The position numbers and the translations under genes are program-made. From Pseudomonas coleopterorum (GTDB taxonomy: Bacteria > Pseudomonadota > Gammaproteobacteria > Pseudomonadales > Pseudomonadaceae), in assembly GCF_900105555.1 (NCBI RefSeq), contig NZ_FNTZ01000001.1:4793116-4857115 (forward strand): a stretch of DNA of 64,000 nt. The letters run 5' to 3'. The first letter of the stretch is position 1. Each line of letters starts with the position of its first letter. Below the pieces are notes generated by a model. The model made no database searches, was not told the origin of the DNA, and saw only the letters and a list, made by a program, of their open reading frames with translations. Shown one piece after another: positions 42,553 through 51,722 of this stretch.

Positions 42553-43995
42553 ATGCAGCTCAAAGACACCTCGTTGTTCCGCCAGCAAGCCTATATAGAT
42601 GGTGCGTGGCTGGGCGCCGACAGCGGGCAGGCCATCAAGGTCAGCAACCCTGCTACCAACGAAATCCTCGGCACCGTGCCGAAAATGGGCGCCGCTGAAA
42701 CGCGCCGCGCCATCGAGGCTGCCGACAAGGCACTGCCGGCCTGGCGTGCGTTGACCGCCAAGGAGCGCTCGAACAAGCTGCGCCGCTGGTTCGAACTGAT
42801 GATCGAAAACCAGGATGACCTCGCGCGTCTCATGACCCTGGAGCAGGGCAAGCCATTGGCCGAGGCCAAGGGTGAAATCACCTACGCCGCATCCTTCATC
42901 GAGTGGTTTGCCGAAGAGGCCAAGCGCGTCTACGGCGACACCATTCCCGGTCACCAGCCGGACAAGCGCCTGATCGTGATCAAGCAGCCGATCGGCGTGA
43001 CCGCGGCCATTACACCGTGGAACTTCCCCGCCGCGATGATCACCCGCAAGGCGGGTCCCGCGCTGGCTGCCGGTTGCACCATGGTGCTCAAGCCTGCCTC
43101 GCAGACGCCGTTCTCGGCGCTGGCGCTGGCTGAACTGGCCGAGCGCGCGGGTATTCCGAAGGGTGTGTTCAGTGTCGTGACCGGCAGCGCCGGCGACATT
43201 GGCAGCGAGCTGACCAGCAACCCGATCGTGCGCAAGCTGAGCTTTACCGGCTCCACCGAGATCGGTCGCCAGTTGATGGCCGAATGTGCCAAGGACATCA
43301 AGAAGGTCTCGCTGGAACTGGGCGGCAACGCGCCTTTCATCGTGTTCGACGATGCCGACCTGGACAAGGCGGTCGAGGGCGCGATCATTTCCAAGTACCG
43401 CAACAACGGCCAGACCTGCGTGTGCGCCAACCGCATCTATGTGCAGGACGGCGTGTATGACGCGTTCGCCGAGAAGCTGAAGGTGGCGGTGGGCAAGCTC
43501 AAGATCGGCAACGGTCTGGAAGAGGGCACCACCACGGGCCCGCTGATCGACGACAAGGCCGTGGCCAAGGTCAAGGAACACATTGCCGACGCCGTGGGCA
43601 AGGGCGCAACCGTGCTGACCGGCGGCAACGCACTGCAAGGCAACTTCTTCGAGCCGACCGTATTGGTCAACGTCTCCAAGGACGCCGCCGTGGCCAAGGA
43701 AGAAACCTTCGGCCCGCTGGCGCCGCTGTTCCGCTTCCAGGACGAGGCCGAAGTGATCGCCATGTCCAATGACACCGAGTTCGGCCTGGCGTCGTACTTC
43801 TATGCCCGCGACATGAGCCGGGTGTTCCGTGTCGCCGAAGCGCTGGAATACGGCATGGTCGGTATCAACACCGGTCTGATCAGCAACGAAGTGGCGCCAT
43901 TCGGTGGCATCAAGGCTTCGGGCCTGGGCCGTGAAGGCTCCAAGTACGGCATCGAAGACTACCTGGAAATCAAATACCTCTGCATTTCGGTGTAA
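42553..43995 (+). CDS. gabD: NAD(P)+-dependent succinate-semialdehyde dehydrogenase
   Basis: Oxidises succinate semialdehyde to succinate in the GABA shunt. It has 480 residues, the family length. Aldehyde-dehydrogenase motifs are intact: TPWNFPAAM (~155), the cofactor loop FTGSTEIG (~235), catalytic Glu in LELGGNAPF (~255), catalytic Cys in NNGQTCVCANR (~288), and ETFGPLAP (~385). Start ATG follows AAGGAAG by 5 nt. gabT follows 125 bp downstream, the usual Pseudomonas gabDT pair, ending in one terminator. Confidence 0.96.
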   Translation: MQLKDTSLFRQQAYIDGAWLGADSGQAIKVSNPATNEILGTVPKMGAAETRRAIEAADKALPAWRALTAKERSNKLRRWFELMIENQDDLARLMTLEQGKPLAEAKGEITYAASFIEWFAEEAKRVYGDTIPGHQPDKRLIVIKQPIGVTAAITPWNFPAAMITRKAGPALAAGCTMVLKPASQTPFSALALAELAERAGIPKGVFSVVTGSAGDIGSELTSNPIVRKLSFTGSTEIGRQLMAECAKDIKKVSLELGGNAPFIVFDDADLDKAVEGAIISKYRNNGQTCVCANRIYVQDGVYDAFAEKLKVAVGKLKIGNGLEEGTTTGPLIDDKAVAKVKEHIADAVGKGATVLTGGNALQGNFFEPTVLVNVSKDAAVAKEETFGPLAPLFRFQDEAEVIAMSNDTEFGLASYFYARDMSRVFRVAEALEYGMVGINTGLISNEVAPFGGIKASGLGREGSKYGIEDYLEIKYLCISV

Positions 43996-44120
43996 CCCAC
44001 CGCGCAGACACCCTTGGCGGCCGGCGTCCGCAGCAGTCGATCATCGTATGCTGCTGCGGTACTCACCGGCCGCTCAATCCTTGAATCACGCCGACCGATG
44101 AGCGGCGAATGAGGAATTTC

Positions 44121-45401
44121 ATGAGCAAGACCAACGAATCCCTGATGCAACGCCGCCAGGCAGCCGTCCCACGCGGTGTGGGCCAGATTCACCCGATCTT
44201 CGCCGAGTCGGCGCAGAACGCCACCGTCACCGACGTCGAAGGCCGCGAGTTCATCGACTTTGCCGGCGGTATCGCGGTGCTCAACACCGGCCACGTTCAC
44301 CCCAAGGTGATCGCCGCCGTACAGGCGCAATTGCACAAGCTGACCCACACCTGCTTCCAGGTGCTGGCGTACGAGCCGTACGTTGAGGTCTGCGAGAAGA
44401 TCAACACCAAGGTACCGGGCGACTTCGACAAGAAGACCCTGCTGGTGACCACAGGCTCCGAAGCCGTGGAAAACGCCATCAAGATCGCGCGTGCCGCCAC
44501 CGGCCGTGCCGGTGTCATCGCCTTCACTGGCGCCTACCACGGTCGCACCATGATGACCCTGGGCCTGACCGGCAAGGTCGTGCCGTACTCGGCCGGCATG
44601 GGCCTGATGCCCGGCGGTGTGTTCCGTGCGCTCTACCCCTGCGAATTGCATGGCGTGAGCGTCGACGATTCCATCGCCAGCATCGAGCGCATCTTCAAGA
44701 ACGACGCCGAAGCCCGTGACATCGCCGCGATCATTCTGGAACCGGTGCAGGGCGAGGGCGGCTTCTATGTCGCGCCCAAGGCTTTCATGCAGCGTCTGCG
44801 CGCCCTGTGCGATCAACACGGCATCCTCTTGATCGCTGACGAAGTGCAGACCGGCGCAGGCCGTACCGGCACGTTCTTCGCCATGGAGCAGATGGGCGTT
44901 GCGCCTGACCTGACCACCTTCGCCAAATCCATCGCTGGCGGCTTCCCGCTTGCCGGTGTGTGCGGCAAGGCCGAGTACATGGATGCCATCGCACCAGGTG
45001 GCCTGGGCGGCACCTACGCCGGCAGCCCGATCGCTTGCGCCGCGGCACTGGCCGTGATGGAAGTGTTCGAGGAAGAAAACCTGCTCGATCGCAGCAAGGC
45101 CGTTGGCGAGCACCTGGTAGCTGGCCTGCGTGCCATCCAGTCCAAGTACCCGGTCATTGGCGATGTGCGTGCACTTGGCGCGATGATCGCCGTCGAGCTG
45201 TTCGAAGGCGGCGACACCCACAAGCCGAACGCCGCAGCCGTGGCCCAGGTCGTGGCCAAGGCGCGCGACAAGGGCTTGATCCTGCTGTCGTGCGGTACTT
45301 ACGGAAACGTCCTGCGCATCCTGGTCCCGCTGACCACGCCAGACGAGCAGTTGAACAAAGGCTTGGCCATCATCGAAGAGTGTTTCGCTGAAATGGCTTG
45401 A
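44121..45401 (+). CDS. gabT: 4-aminobutyrate aminotransferase
   Basis: PLP enzyme moving the amino group of GABA to 2-oxoglutarate, giving succinate semialdehyde for GabD. It has 426 residues, class-III aminotransferase. Visible are TTGSEAVENAIKIARAATGR, AYHGRT, EPVQGEGGFYVAP, LIADEVQTGAGRTG with the PLP-binding Asp, and the Schiff-base Lys in TTFAKSIAGGFPLAG (~268). I use ATG 44121 (GAGGA 5 nt upstream), not the in-frame ATG 44109. Followed by a strong terminator. Confidence 0.96.
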   Translation: MSKTNESLMQRRQAAVPRGVGQIHPIFAESAQNATVTDVEGREFIDFAGGIAVLNTGHVHPKVIAAVQAQLHKLTHTCFQVLAYEPYVEVCEKINTKVPGDFDKKTLLVTTGSEAVENAIKIARAATGRAGVIAFTGAYHGRTMMTLGLTGKVVPYSAGMGLMPGGVFRALYPCELHGVSVDDSIASIERIFKNDAEARDIAAIILEPVQGEGGFYVAPKAFMQRLRALCDQHGILLIADEVQTGAGRTGTFFAMEQMGVAPDLTTFAKSIAGGFPLAGVCGKAEYMDAIAPGGLGGTYAGSPIACAAALAVMEVFEEENLLDRSKAVGEHLVAGLRAIQSKYPVIGDVRALGAMIAVELFEGGDTHKPNAAAVAQVVAKARDKGLILLSCGTYGNVLRILVPLTTPDEQLNKGLAIIEECFAEMA

Positions 45402-45421
45402 GTGATGTGATCGTTTGATAG

Positions 45422-45447
45422 AAAAACCCGCTTCGGCGGGTTTTTTT
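45422..45447 (+). terminator. Rho-independent terminator of gabDT
   Basis: AAAAACCCGC-TTC-GGCGGGTTTTTTT: a GC stem with a TTC loop and seven Ts, 20 bp after the gabT stop. Confidence 0.93.
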
Positions 45448-45679
45448 ATGGGGTGGTTTTATTTTGGCTGGCTATGCACTGATCGAGGATGGCACGAGCG
45501 ATCCAGTCGGGATTGTCTTTGAAATAAGGTAATCAACGACGCCATCACTTCTGCACGTAAACAACGGTTTCCGAGGGGCGCAGCACGCTGAAGGTCGCGC
45601 TATAAATATCAAGCTGAGCCGGTGCTTTACCGAGCCCTTGATTCTTCAACAGGCCGTTTGCAGCACGGCGCGGTATGCG
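45446..45679 (-). pseudogene. Possible decayed 3' end of an unidentified gene
   Basis: On the minus strand one frame reads protein-like sequence (GLGKAPAQLDIYSATFSVLR, then SETVVYVQK), broken by two nearby TGA codons, and continues in the same frame with YFKDNPDWIARAILDQCIA to a TAA inside the gabT terminator region. It is preceded by TAG at 45680-45682, with no start. It could be a gene remnant with lost stops or coincidence. I recognise no family. It fills most of the gap between gabT and the HDOD gene. Confidence 0.3.
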
Positions 45680-45791
45680 CTAAAAATCCTCTGCTGGATC
45701 CATCGTTCTGCACGACCGACACGTCATACTGTCGGTGCTCACGCATCACGGCCCTGACCCGGCCTTCACCTCTGGCTCATGGAGTGCGCCT

Positions 45792-46997
45792 ATGAATGCT
45801 GTTGCCAGCATGCCCCCTCGTGTGTTGATCGCCGATTCCGACCCCTGGATGCGTGATCTGCTGTCCCAAATGCTGCTGGCCGTACGGGGCGATGCGCGTC
45901 TGCAGATGTGCGCGACGGGGCCTGATGCGTTGGAGCATCTGCGTGAGCTACCGGATCTGGTGATCGCCACACGCGAGCTGCCGGGTATGAGCGGTCTCGA
46001 TCTATTGCGCGGCGTACGCAAAAGCCCTCGCCTGGCGACCTTGCCCTTTATTCTGCTGAGCGAGCGCGGCGACAGTGCCAGTGTGCGTGAAGTGCTGCCG
46101 TTGGCGCCGACGGCGTACCTGACCAAGCCTGTGGATATGGCAGGTTTGAAAGCGCGTCTGCTGACCTTGCTGCCAAACTCGGGAGATGTTGGAGCGCGGC
46201 GGGCTCCACAGATCGCTGCAGGTACTACGTTGGACCACTATGTCGAGCGTCGGCGCCTGGAGTGCGACGGCGGCCCTTTGTTGTGTGATGTGCAGGCGGC
46301 CGTGATTCGCGCATCGGGAGATATGAAGGTATTGGAAGCCAACCTGCGCAGTGATCCGCAGGTCACGGCAGTGCTGATCAGCGCGGCCAACAGCGCCGCG
46401 AAACCAGGTGCGTCGCCGGTATTGACGCTGCAGCAGGCACTGTACGCCTTGGGTGTCACGCAGAGCAGAAACCTGTTGCTGGCCCTGGCCTCCAAACCTG
46501 GCGCCTACCTGACCGACCCACTGTTGCTGGAGCGGGCCGAGGTCTGCTGGAACCGCTCGGCCCATACCGCGGAATTCGCCCGCAGCATTGCGCGTCAGCA
46601 GCAGCTGGATGAGTGGTTTTGCCACTGCGCAGGTTTGTTGCACTGCCTGGGTGACCTGGCGTTGCTGCGGGTGTTGCAGGAATGGCAACTGGCGGGCGGC
46701 GAGCTCGACGAAGTCCGGATCACCCAGGTGCTACGTACTTTCAGCGCGCCTTATGGATCGGAACTGCGCCGACGCTGGCGGTTGCCGCTTGAACTGCGAG
46801 AGTTGATTGCCGCAGCCTATCAATTGGGCGGAGGGGTCTACTCGAGGGAAAAGTTGATTGTGAATGTTGCGGCGCAAATGGCGTCGCTGGGGGCAGATGA
46901 AGATGTCACCCAAATCGCCCAAGGCAAACCCGCACGGTTACTCAAGATAGGGGTGTCGCAGCTGAACTGGTGGCGAGGTGCGCCAATGATTCGCTGA
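45792..46997 (+). CDS. HDOD-domain protein with degenerate receiver domain
   Basis: Signalling protein of 401 residues. Residues ~8-125 form a CheY-like receiver (VLIADSDPW acidic pair, AYLTKPVD with the conserved Lys), but the phospho-acceptor position in PDLVIATRELPG is Thr, not Asp, so phosphorylation is unlikely. Residues ~150-380 match an HDOD domain, a metal-free relative of HD phosphohydrolases found in bacterial signalling proteins. Output unknown. I start at ATG 45792 (GGAG 7 nt upstream); an in-frame ATG 45735 lacks homology. Its last ~105 bp are duplicated at 51612-51715. Confidence 0.82.
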   Translation: MNAVASMPPRVLIADSDPWMRDLLSQMLLAVRGDARLQMCATGPDALEHLRELPDLVIATRELPGMSGLDLLRGVRKSPRLATLPFILLSERGDSASVREVLPLAPTAYLTKPVDMAGLKARLLTLLPNSGDVGARRAPQIAAGTTLDHYVERRRLECDGGPLLCDVQAAVIRASGDMKVLEANLRSDPQVTAVLISAANSAAKPGASPVLTLQQALYALGVTQSRNLLLALASKPGAYLTDPLLLERAEVCWNRSAHTAEFARSIARQQQLDEWFCHCAGLLHCLGDLALLRVLQEWQLAGGELDEVRITQVLRTFSAPYGSELRRRWRLPLELRELIAAAYQLGGGVYSREKLIVNVAAQMASLGADEDVTQIAQGKPARLLKIGVSQLNWWRGAPMIR

Positions 46998-46999
46998 TG
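46894..46999 (+). repeat. Direct repeat, left copy (3' end of the HDOD gene)
   Basis: Pairs with 51612-51715. About nine in ten bases are identical by eye, with one 2-bp length difference. This copy is the functional gene end, with the stop at 46995-46997. The pair brackets the AT-rich RTX patch. Confidence 0.85.
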
Positions 47000-47074
47000 T
47001 GCTGAACTACGCCGGGACATGGATAAAGACCTCTATCGACCCGGGGCCTTGGCGGCGATCGAGAGAGGTGGGGA

Positions 47075-47470
47075 TCAACCACCCCAGCAATGGTCGAATA
47101 TTGTCTGGGCAATCCAGGGCAGGTCACGTTGATATTCTGGAAATACCTCGAAGCGACCGAGCATGCGATCTACACATATGAATACTTTTTGGCCAGACCC
47201 GGCAATGGTGCATATACCGCCAAGACTAACATTGCCTTCGCGCGATACTGAGACAGGCAAAGTATAAAGGTTGTCACATAATTGTATGTCGGTAGTATTT
47301 TTGTTCCACAGTGCAATATCTCTGAATTCTTGCGTTACAGACCTCCAGTCTTCCGGATCTACTGTCCTCAAAACCGAGTTCGCTGGCGGAAATTCGAGCT
47401 CTGGCTCATTGCCTCCAACAGCTGCAGTAGACAGCAGCATGAACTGAACTAGCATACATAATTGCTTCAT
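47075..47470 (-). CDS. Small exported Cys-containing protein of unknown function, candidate periplasmic immunity protein
   Basis: A 131-residue protein with a probable Sec signal (MKQLCMLVQFMLLSTAAVGG, cut near 20) and a mature part with four Cys, suggesting two periplasmic disulfides. The start is well supported: AAGGAG 6 nt before ATG 47470. No family recognised. AT-rich like its neighbour and unlike the flanks. Divergent from the RTX gene, with ~80 bp between starts. Because that RTX protein seems to carry a peptidoglycan-hydrolase-like N-terminus, a periplasmic inhibitor is a plausible role; this is inference only. Confidence 0.7.
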   Translation of the reverse strand: MKQLCMLVQFMLLSTAAVGGNEPELEFPPANSVLRTVDPEDWRSVTQEFRDIALWNKNTTDIQLCDNLYTLPVSVSREGNVSLGGICTIAGSGQKVFICVDRMLGRFEVFPEYQRDLPWIAQTIFDHCWGG

Positions 47471-47551
47471 ATGTGACTCCTTGAGTGGTTATTCTCCGTC
47501 GCTCCATGGAAAAGTAAACCATGATCTAAGGTATGACTCAAGGAAGTGAAT

Positions 47552-50500
47552 ATGTCTTTTCATAAAGAACAGTTAACAGCATTTGTCGAGGCAGCGGTAC
47601 GTTTTGGCGAGATCTCTACAGGTAGCCCATACGTGTCCAGCTACTCTACAGGTAAAAGTGGATTGACCTACGGTGCGTTTCAACATGATACCAGGACGAA
47701 CCGTAATGCGAAAAATGTGTTAAAAGAAGTTCTCGATGCACAGGTGGCACAGGGTATATTGACTCAGAAGCGAGCAGACTCCCTGTATACTAATACGGTT
47801 AACTCGACAACCTCTGCAAAGATTTCTTCCATAGACCGCAGGCTGATCGATGAGGCCTTGCAGAACCAGCAGTCCATCATAGATAGGGTTGACAAAGAAA
47901 GACTGGATTTGGTCATGCAGTATGTCGACTCTGCCCTCGAAACTGCAGCACTTCATCCCAACGGACCAGGCGCGCTTGATCCTGCGGCATTGGATCTGAC
48001 GCTGGTTGCAGAAATGGCAATGTGGGGCAACCGCACTAACGGTTTGGATAAGTCAAATCTGTTCTTGCCAAAAATGGAGAGCATCACTCGTGAAGCATGG
48101 CGGGACCAATATCTCTCTCAGCAATTACAGTTTACAACTAGAGGTGAAAGCTTTGAAAAGTGGACTGCCAAAGTTGAGAATGGAGTAATCAAAGGTGCAA
48201 TTGCCGTGCTCACCGGTCAGCTCAAGCCGTTGATCGTTGCTACCGACATTACCAAAATTGACTTTGGTGATCTTGGCGACTTGACGGAAATTTTTGATCC
48301 ATGGTCTTTGGTAGGTCTTCCTGAAGAGGTACTGAAATATTTCAATGAAGAGTTTGATGAGGCCCAGGCCACGAGAAGTCCTCTGGTGTTAGACCTGGAT
48401 GGCAACGGCGTCAGTACCATTGGCCTGGATTCGAAAGTCTACTTTGATCACGATGGAAATGGCTTTGCTGAACGTACGGGCTGGGTTGGCCCCGAAGACG
48501 GAATATTGGTCCATGACCTGGACAGTGACGGGATGATCAAGACCGGTGCTGAGCTATTCGGAAACTATACGATCAAAGCTGATGGTAGTCGCGCCTCCGA
48601 CGGGTTTGACGCGTTACAAGAGCTAGACGTCAACAATGACGGCCAAATTGATGTAGAGGATATAGCTTTTGCGGACTTGGCTGTGTGGATCGATGCTAAT
48701 AGCAATGCGGCGGTAGATGATCGCGAGTTGACCTCTTTAAGCGAGGTGGGCGTAAAATCGCTGAAAACCGCGAGCGGTGGAGGATTCGTTGATATTCACT
48801 TGAATAAGCATGTAAGCGGAAGTTACATAAATACTGAGGGCGCGTCACACCAGATGAACGATGTGTGGTTTAGAGTGGATGCCTCTAAAAGCCTAAATGC
48901 TGTTGATGTGCATATACCCGTGGAGATTAGAAACCTTCCAAACATCGACGGTATTGGTAATGTACTTTCACTCCATCAAACCATGGCAATCGATAGTAGC
49001 GGGCGACTGAAGAAACTTATCGAAGACTTCATCAGCGGAACTCGTTCCGAGCGACTAGCGCTATTGCCGAGTATCATCTATGCATGGGCAGGGGTTTATG
49101 ATGAGAATCCCACTAAGCGCTCCTCCACACGGGGTGCTGGCAACGCAATAGGAGACGCGCGGATACTGGAATCACTGGAAGTGATGCTCGGCCGAGATTA
49201 TCTGGGCATCTGGTGTTGGGGTCAGTTGGATGCGAATCCTCATGGCCCTTCCGCTGCAATTCTGGCAAGCGCATTCGATGACCTATCCAACCTTGTATAT
49301 TCCAGACTGATGCTACAGACCGAATATGGTAGCAAGCTTACCGCCGTCAGTTTTGCGAGTGAGGAAGGTGATCGTATTGTAGATACAAAAGCTGTATTTG
49401 ATCTGCTAAAAGCCGAATACGATCTTGATCCTGTTCGATCTCGGGAAAGCATTGTCGACTTCACCAAGACATTGATGAGCATAGGGCGACTGGGAACTCA
49501 GATACTCCAGAGCTTGAGGGAGTACCCATGTGATGAACCAGAAATCACCATCGCATTACATACTATTGAACTCTCCCATACCTATGGTCTAAATCCGAAT
49601 GCGGTCCTGAGCGGTGGGCCTGAAGATGATGTATTGAGTGGAGGCTCCGGCTCGGAAAAAATCTACGGTTATGGCGGGGACGATTTTCTTGCTGGAGGTG
49701 GCGGTGACGACTATCTTGCTGGCGGTAAAGGATCTGATGCCTATCTATTCAACCGGGGTGATGGAGATGATGTAATATCTATTGCAACTAAAGATCGACC
49801 TGGAAAAACGGCTGACATTCTCCGGTTTGGAAAGGGTATCGTGCCCGCCGACATAAAGCCTGAGCGTCGGTATTATGATCTCTTATTGATTGTAAGTAGA
49901 TCGGGTGGTTCTGTACGTGTCGCAAATTATTTCTATGATAATGGTAAGGGCCTAGCCTGCGTTGCTTTTGAAGATGGCACCGAATGGAAAACCGAGCAAA
50001 TATCCGAAATTATTACTATGGCATCTCTTGAGCCGAGTAGGGCTTCCTTCAACCACTTGGAGGATGATACAGTTACGCTGGGAGAAGTTGAATCACTAAT
50101 TAGTCTGCCAGAAGAGGAGCTTTCAACGGATGAGTCTGAATTGGGCTCTTTTTCCAGCGAGGAGGATACAGTTCCCATTGTTATAGAAGCGGAAGGGAGT
50201 TACGCTTATTTTGAAGAGAAACAGAATGTATATTTCTATCGTGAGGATGTTGGCGATATAGTGGTTTCCGCCAATGACATTCTCCAAGGCAAACTGGTTA
50301 TCGATCCAGAAATTGCGGTCGAACGAATCACATTCCATAGATCCGATTTTGATCTAATTATTCGTATCAGATCATATCCTGAGAAAAGCATTAGACTTCT
50401 GAATCATTTTCTTGATCGCACTCCCGCGTTCAGATGGCTAACACTTGGAGGGACTACCCATGCTATCGAAGTAATCGCTGGGCAAGCTGTTGTGGATCCG

Positions 50501-51451
50501 ATAAATGATGTCTTGTTTGGTACTCCCCAGAACGACGTATTGCTGGGCGGAATGGGTAATGATCAACTATATGGGGTTTCGGGTGACGACATAATGAAGG
50601 GTGGTCGTGGCAGTGATATGTACGGATACTCGGGCGGGGGTAATATCACGGTTGATGATACAAGTGGCGAGCTGGATACGCTGGTCATGAGGAACACTCA
50701 TTCACGGCAAGATTTGATGGCTGCTGCAGTGCGCGAAGGAAGTGATCTGGTTCTAGATGTCGATCATGATGGCATTGATACCGCTACTGTAAAAGACTTT
50801 TTCCTTCGGTCAGATACAGTGGAGATTTTTAGCGGTTCTTCGGGCGAGGAAGTAACGAGGTCTGAAATCATCAACTTGTTGGACGAAAATAGTACGCTTT
50901 CAGGGAACTATTACCAGTCCATGGCAATGCACGGGGAGAACATACAAGGTTCTTCGTATGCAGACCATATCGAGGCAGGTGGGGGTGATGATACTATAAA
51001 AGGTAGAAGAGGGAATGATTTTCTCTTTGGCGGCGGTGGTAACGATACCTATTTATACACCAAAGGCGATGGAAGTGATGTAATTGATAACTCAAGCGAG
51101 CAATCGCCAAATCGCGATACTTTAAGCATCACAGGCTTCAGCTACCTTGATATCATTTTCATACAAAGCCTAAATGATCTCGTTATCAAGTTTTCTCAGA
51201 ATGAAGACAGTATTACAGTTAAGAATTGGTTTTTGCAACCCTCTGCTCAGTTGTCCTCGATCGTTGTCAACAATTTCTCGATCAATGCGGCATCGGTAAC
51301 CGCCCTAGCAGAAAAGATGCGAAAAGCCAATATTGGATCTGTAAACCCTGCGCACCATCCTATGGAAGTATCTCCGATTCAGGATCTAGCATTGATTCTA
51401 AGAGATTTTTGGGTCAGGACTGAACTTGAAATCGATCATATAGTTAAGTAA
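47552..51451 (+). CDS. RTX/FrpC-like calcium-binding secreted protein with a lysozyme-like N-terminus
   Basis: Predicted type I-secreted protein of 1299 residues. Residues ~1-220 have a GEISTGSPYV ... TGKSGLTYGAFQHDT pattern resembling lysozyme-like endolysins (Glu before a GxSYGxxQ-type motif). Residues ~275-440 are the FrpC-like EF-hand-rich region (LVLDLDGNGV, YFDHDGNGF, DLDSDGM, DVNNDGQIDVED). Three groups of GGxGxDxx nonapeptide repeats follow at ~690-740, ~990-1035 and ~1140-1180, with HCBP-related segments between. No N-terminal signal; the export signal is expected at the C-terminus. No T1SS genes are adjacent. I use ATG 47552 (AAGGAAG 5 nt upstream), not GTG 47546. AT-rich codon use points to acquisition. 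Confidence 0.85.
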   Translation: MSFHKEQLTAFVEAAVRFGEISTGSPYVSSYSTGKSGLTYGAFQHDTRTNRNAKNVLKEVLDAQVAQGILTQKRADSLYTNTVNSTTSAKISSIDRRLIDEALQNQQSIIDRVDKERLDLVMQYVDSALETAALHPNGPGALDPAALDLTLVAEMAMWGNRTNGLDKSNLFLPKMESITREAWRDQYLSQQLQFTTRGESFEKWTAKVENGVIKGAIAVLTGQLKPLIVATDITKIDFGDLGDLTEIFDPWSLVGLPEEVLKYFNEEFDEAQATRSPLVLDLDGNGVSTIGLDSKVYFDHDGNGFAERTGWVGPEDGILVHDLDSDGMIKTGAELFGNYTIKADGSRASDGFDALQELDVNNDGQIDVEDIAFADLAVWIDANSNAAVDDRELTSLSEVGVKSLKTASGGGFVDIHLNKHVSGSYINTEGASHQMNDVWFRVDASKSLNAVDVHIPVEIRNLPNIDGIGNVLSLHQTMAIDSSGRLKKLIEDFISGTRSERLALLPSIIYAWAGVYDENPTKRSSTRGAGNAIGDARILESLEVMLGRDYLGIWCWGQLDANPHGPSAAILASAFDDLSNLVYSRLMLQTEYGSKLTAVSFASEEGDRIVDTKAVFDLLKAEYDLDPVRSRESIVDFTKTLMSIGRLGTQILQSLREYPCDEPEITIALHTIELSHTYGLNPNAVLSGGPEDDVLSGGSGSEKIYGYGGDDFLAGGGGDDYLAGGKGSDAYLFNRGDGDDVISIATKDRPGKTADILRFGKGIVPADIKPERRYYDLLLIVSRSGGSVRVANYFYDNGKGLACVAFEDGTEWKTEQISEIITMASLEPSRASFNHLEDDTVTLGEVESLISLPEEELSTDESELGSFSSEEDTVPIVIEAEGSYAYFEEKQNVYFYREDVGDIVVSANDILQGKLVIDPEIAVERITFHRSDFDLIIRIRSYPEKSIRLLNHFLDRTPAFRWLTLGGTTHAIEVIAGQAVVDPINDVLFGTPQNDVLLGGMGNDQLYGVSGDDIMKGGRGSDMYGYSGGGNITVDDTSGELDTLVMRNTHSRQDLMAAAVREGSDLVLDVDHDGIDTATVKDFFLRSDTVEIFSGSSGEEVTRSEIINLLDENSTLSGNYYQSMAMHGENIQGSSYADHIEAGGGDDTIKGRRGNDFLFGGGGNDTYLYTKGDGSDVIDNSSEQSPNRDTLSITGFSYLDIIFIQSLNDLVIKFSQNEDSITVKNWFLQPSAQLSSIVVNNFSINAASVTALAEKMRKANIGSVNPAHHPMEVSPIQDLALILRDFWVRTELEIDHIVK

Positions 51452-51456
51452 CACGC

Positions 51457-51489
51457 GAAGCGATGGTAGTGCACGCCATCGCTTCCTCT
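51457..51489 (+). terminator. Hairpin terminator of the RTX gene
   Basis: Perfect 10-bp arms GAAGCGATGG and CCATCGCTTC around a 9-bp loop, starting 6 bp after the stop and followed by CTCTTATT. Confidence 0.75.
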
Positions 51490-51611
51490 TATTCCAGGTC
51501 TCCGATAGAGCATACGAAAATGTACCCGGGTCCCGGTGTCGTTGGGCGGAGACTTTACTGGCGGGAGATTATCAATAATAAGAATGCCGACCAATGCTTC
51601 AATACTTTCAT

Positions 51612-51715
51612 CAGATGAAAATTTCACCCAAATCGCTCAAAGCAAACCCGAGGCTACTCAGGATAGGGGTATCGCAACTGAACTGGTGGCGAGGGGCGCC
51701 GATGATTCGCTGATG
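51612..51715 (+). pseudogene. Duplicated, frameshifted fragment of the HDOD gene 3' end (right direct repeat)
   Basis: Matches 46894-46999 from CAGATGAA to TCGCTGATG with about 11 substitutions and a 2-bp deletion that shifts the frame. It has no start and ends 8 bp from the convergent GGDEF gene stop. It marks the right edge of the RTX patch and shows that the HDOD and GGDEF genes were once direct convergent neighbours. Confidence 0.88.
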
Positions 51716-51722
51716 CGGTGAC

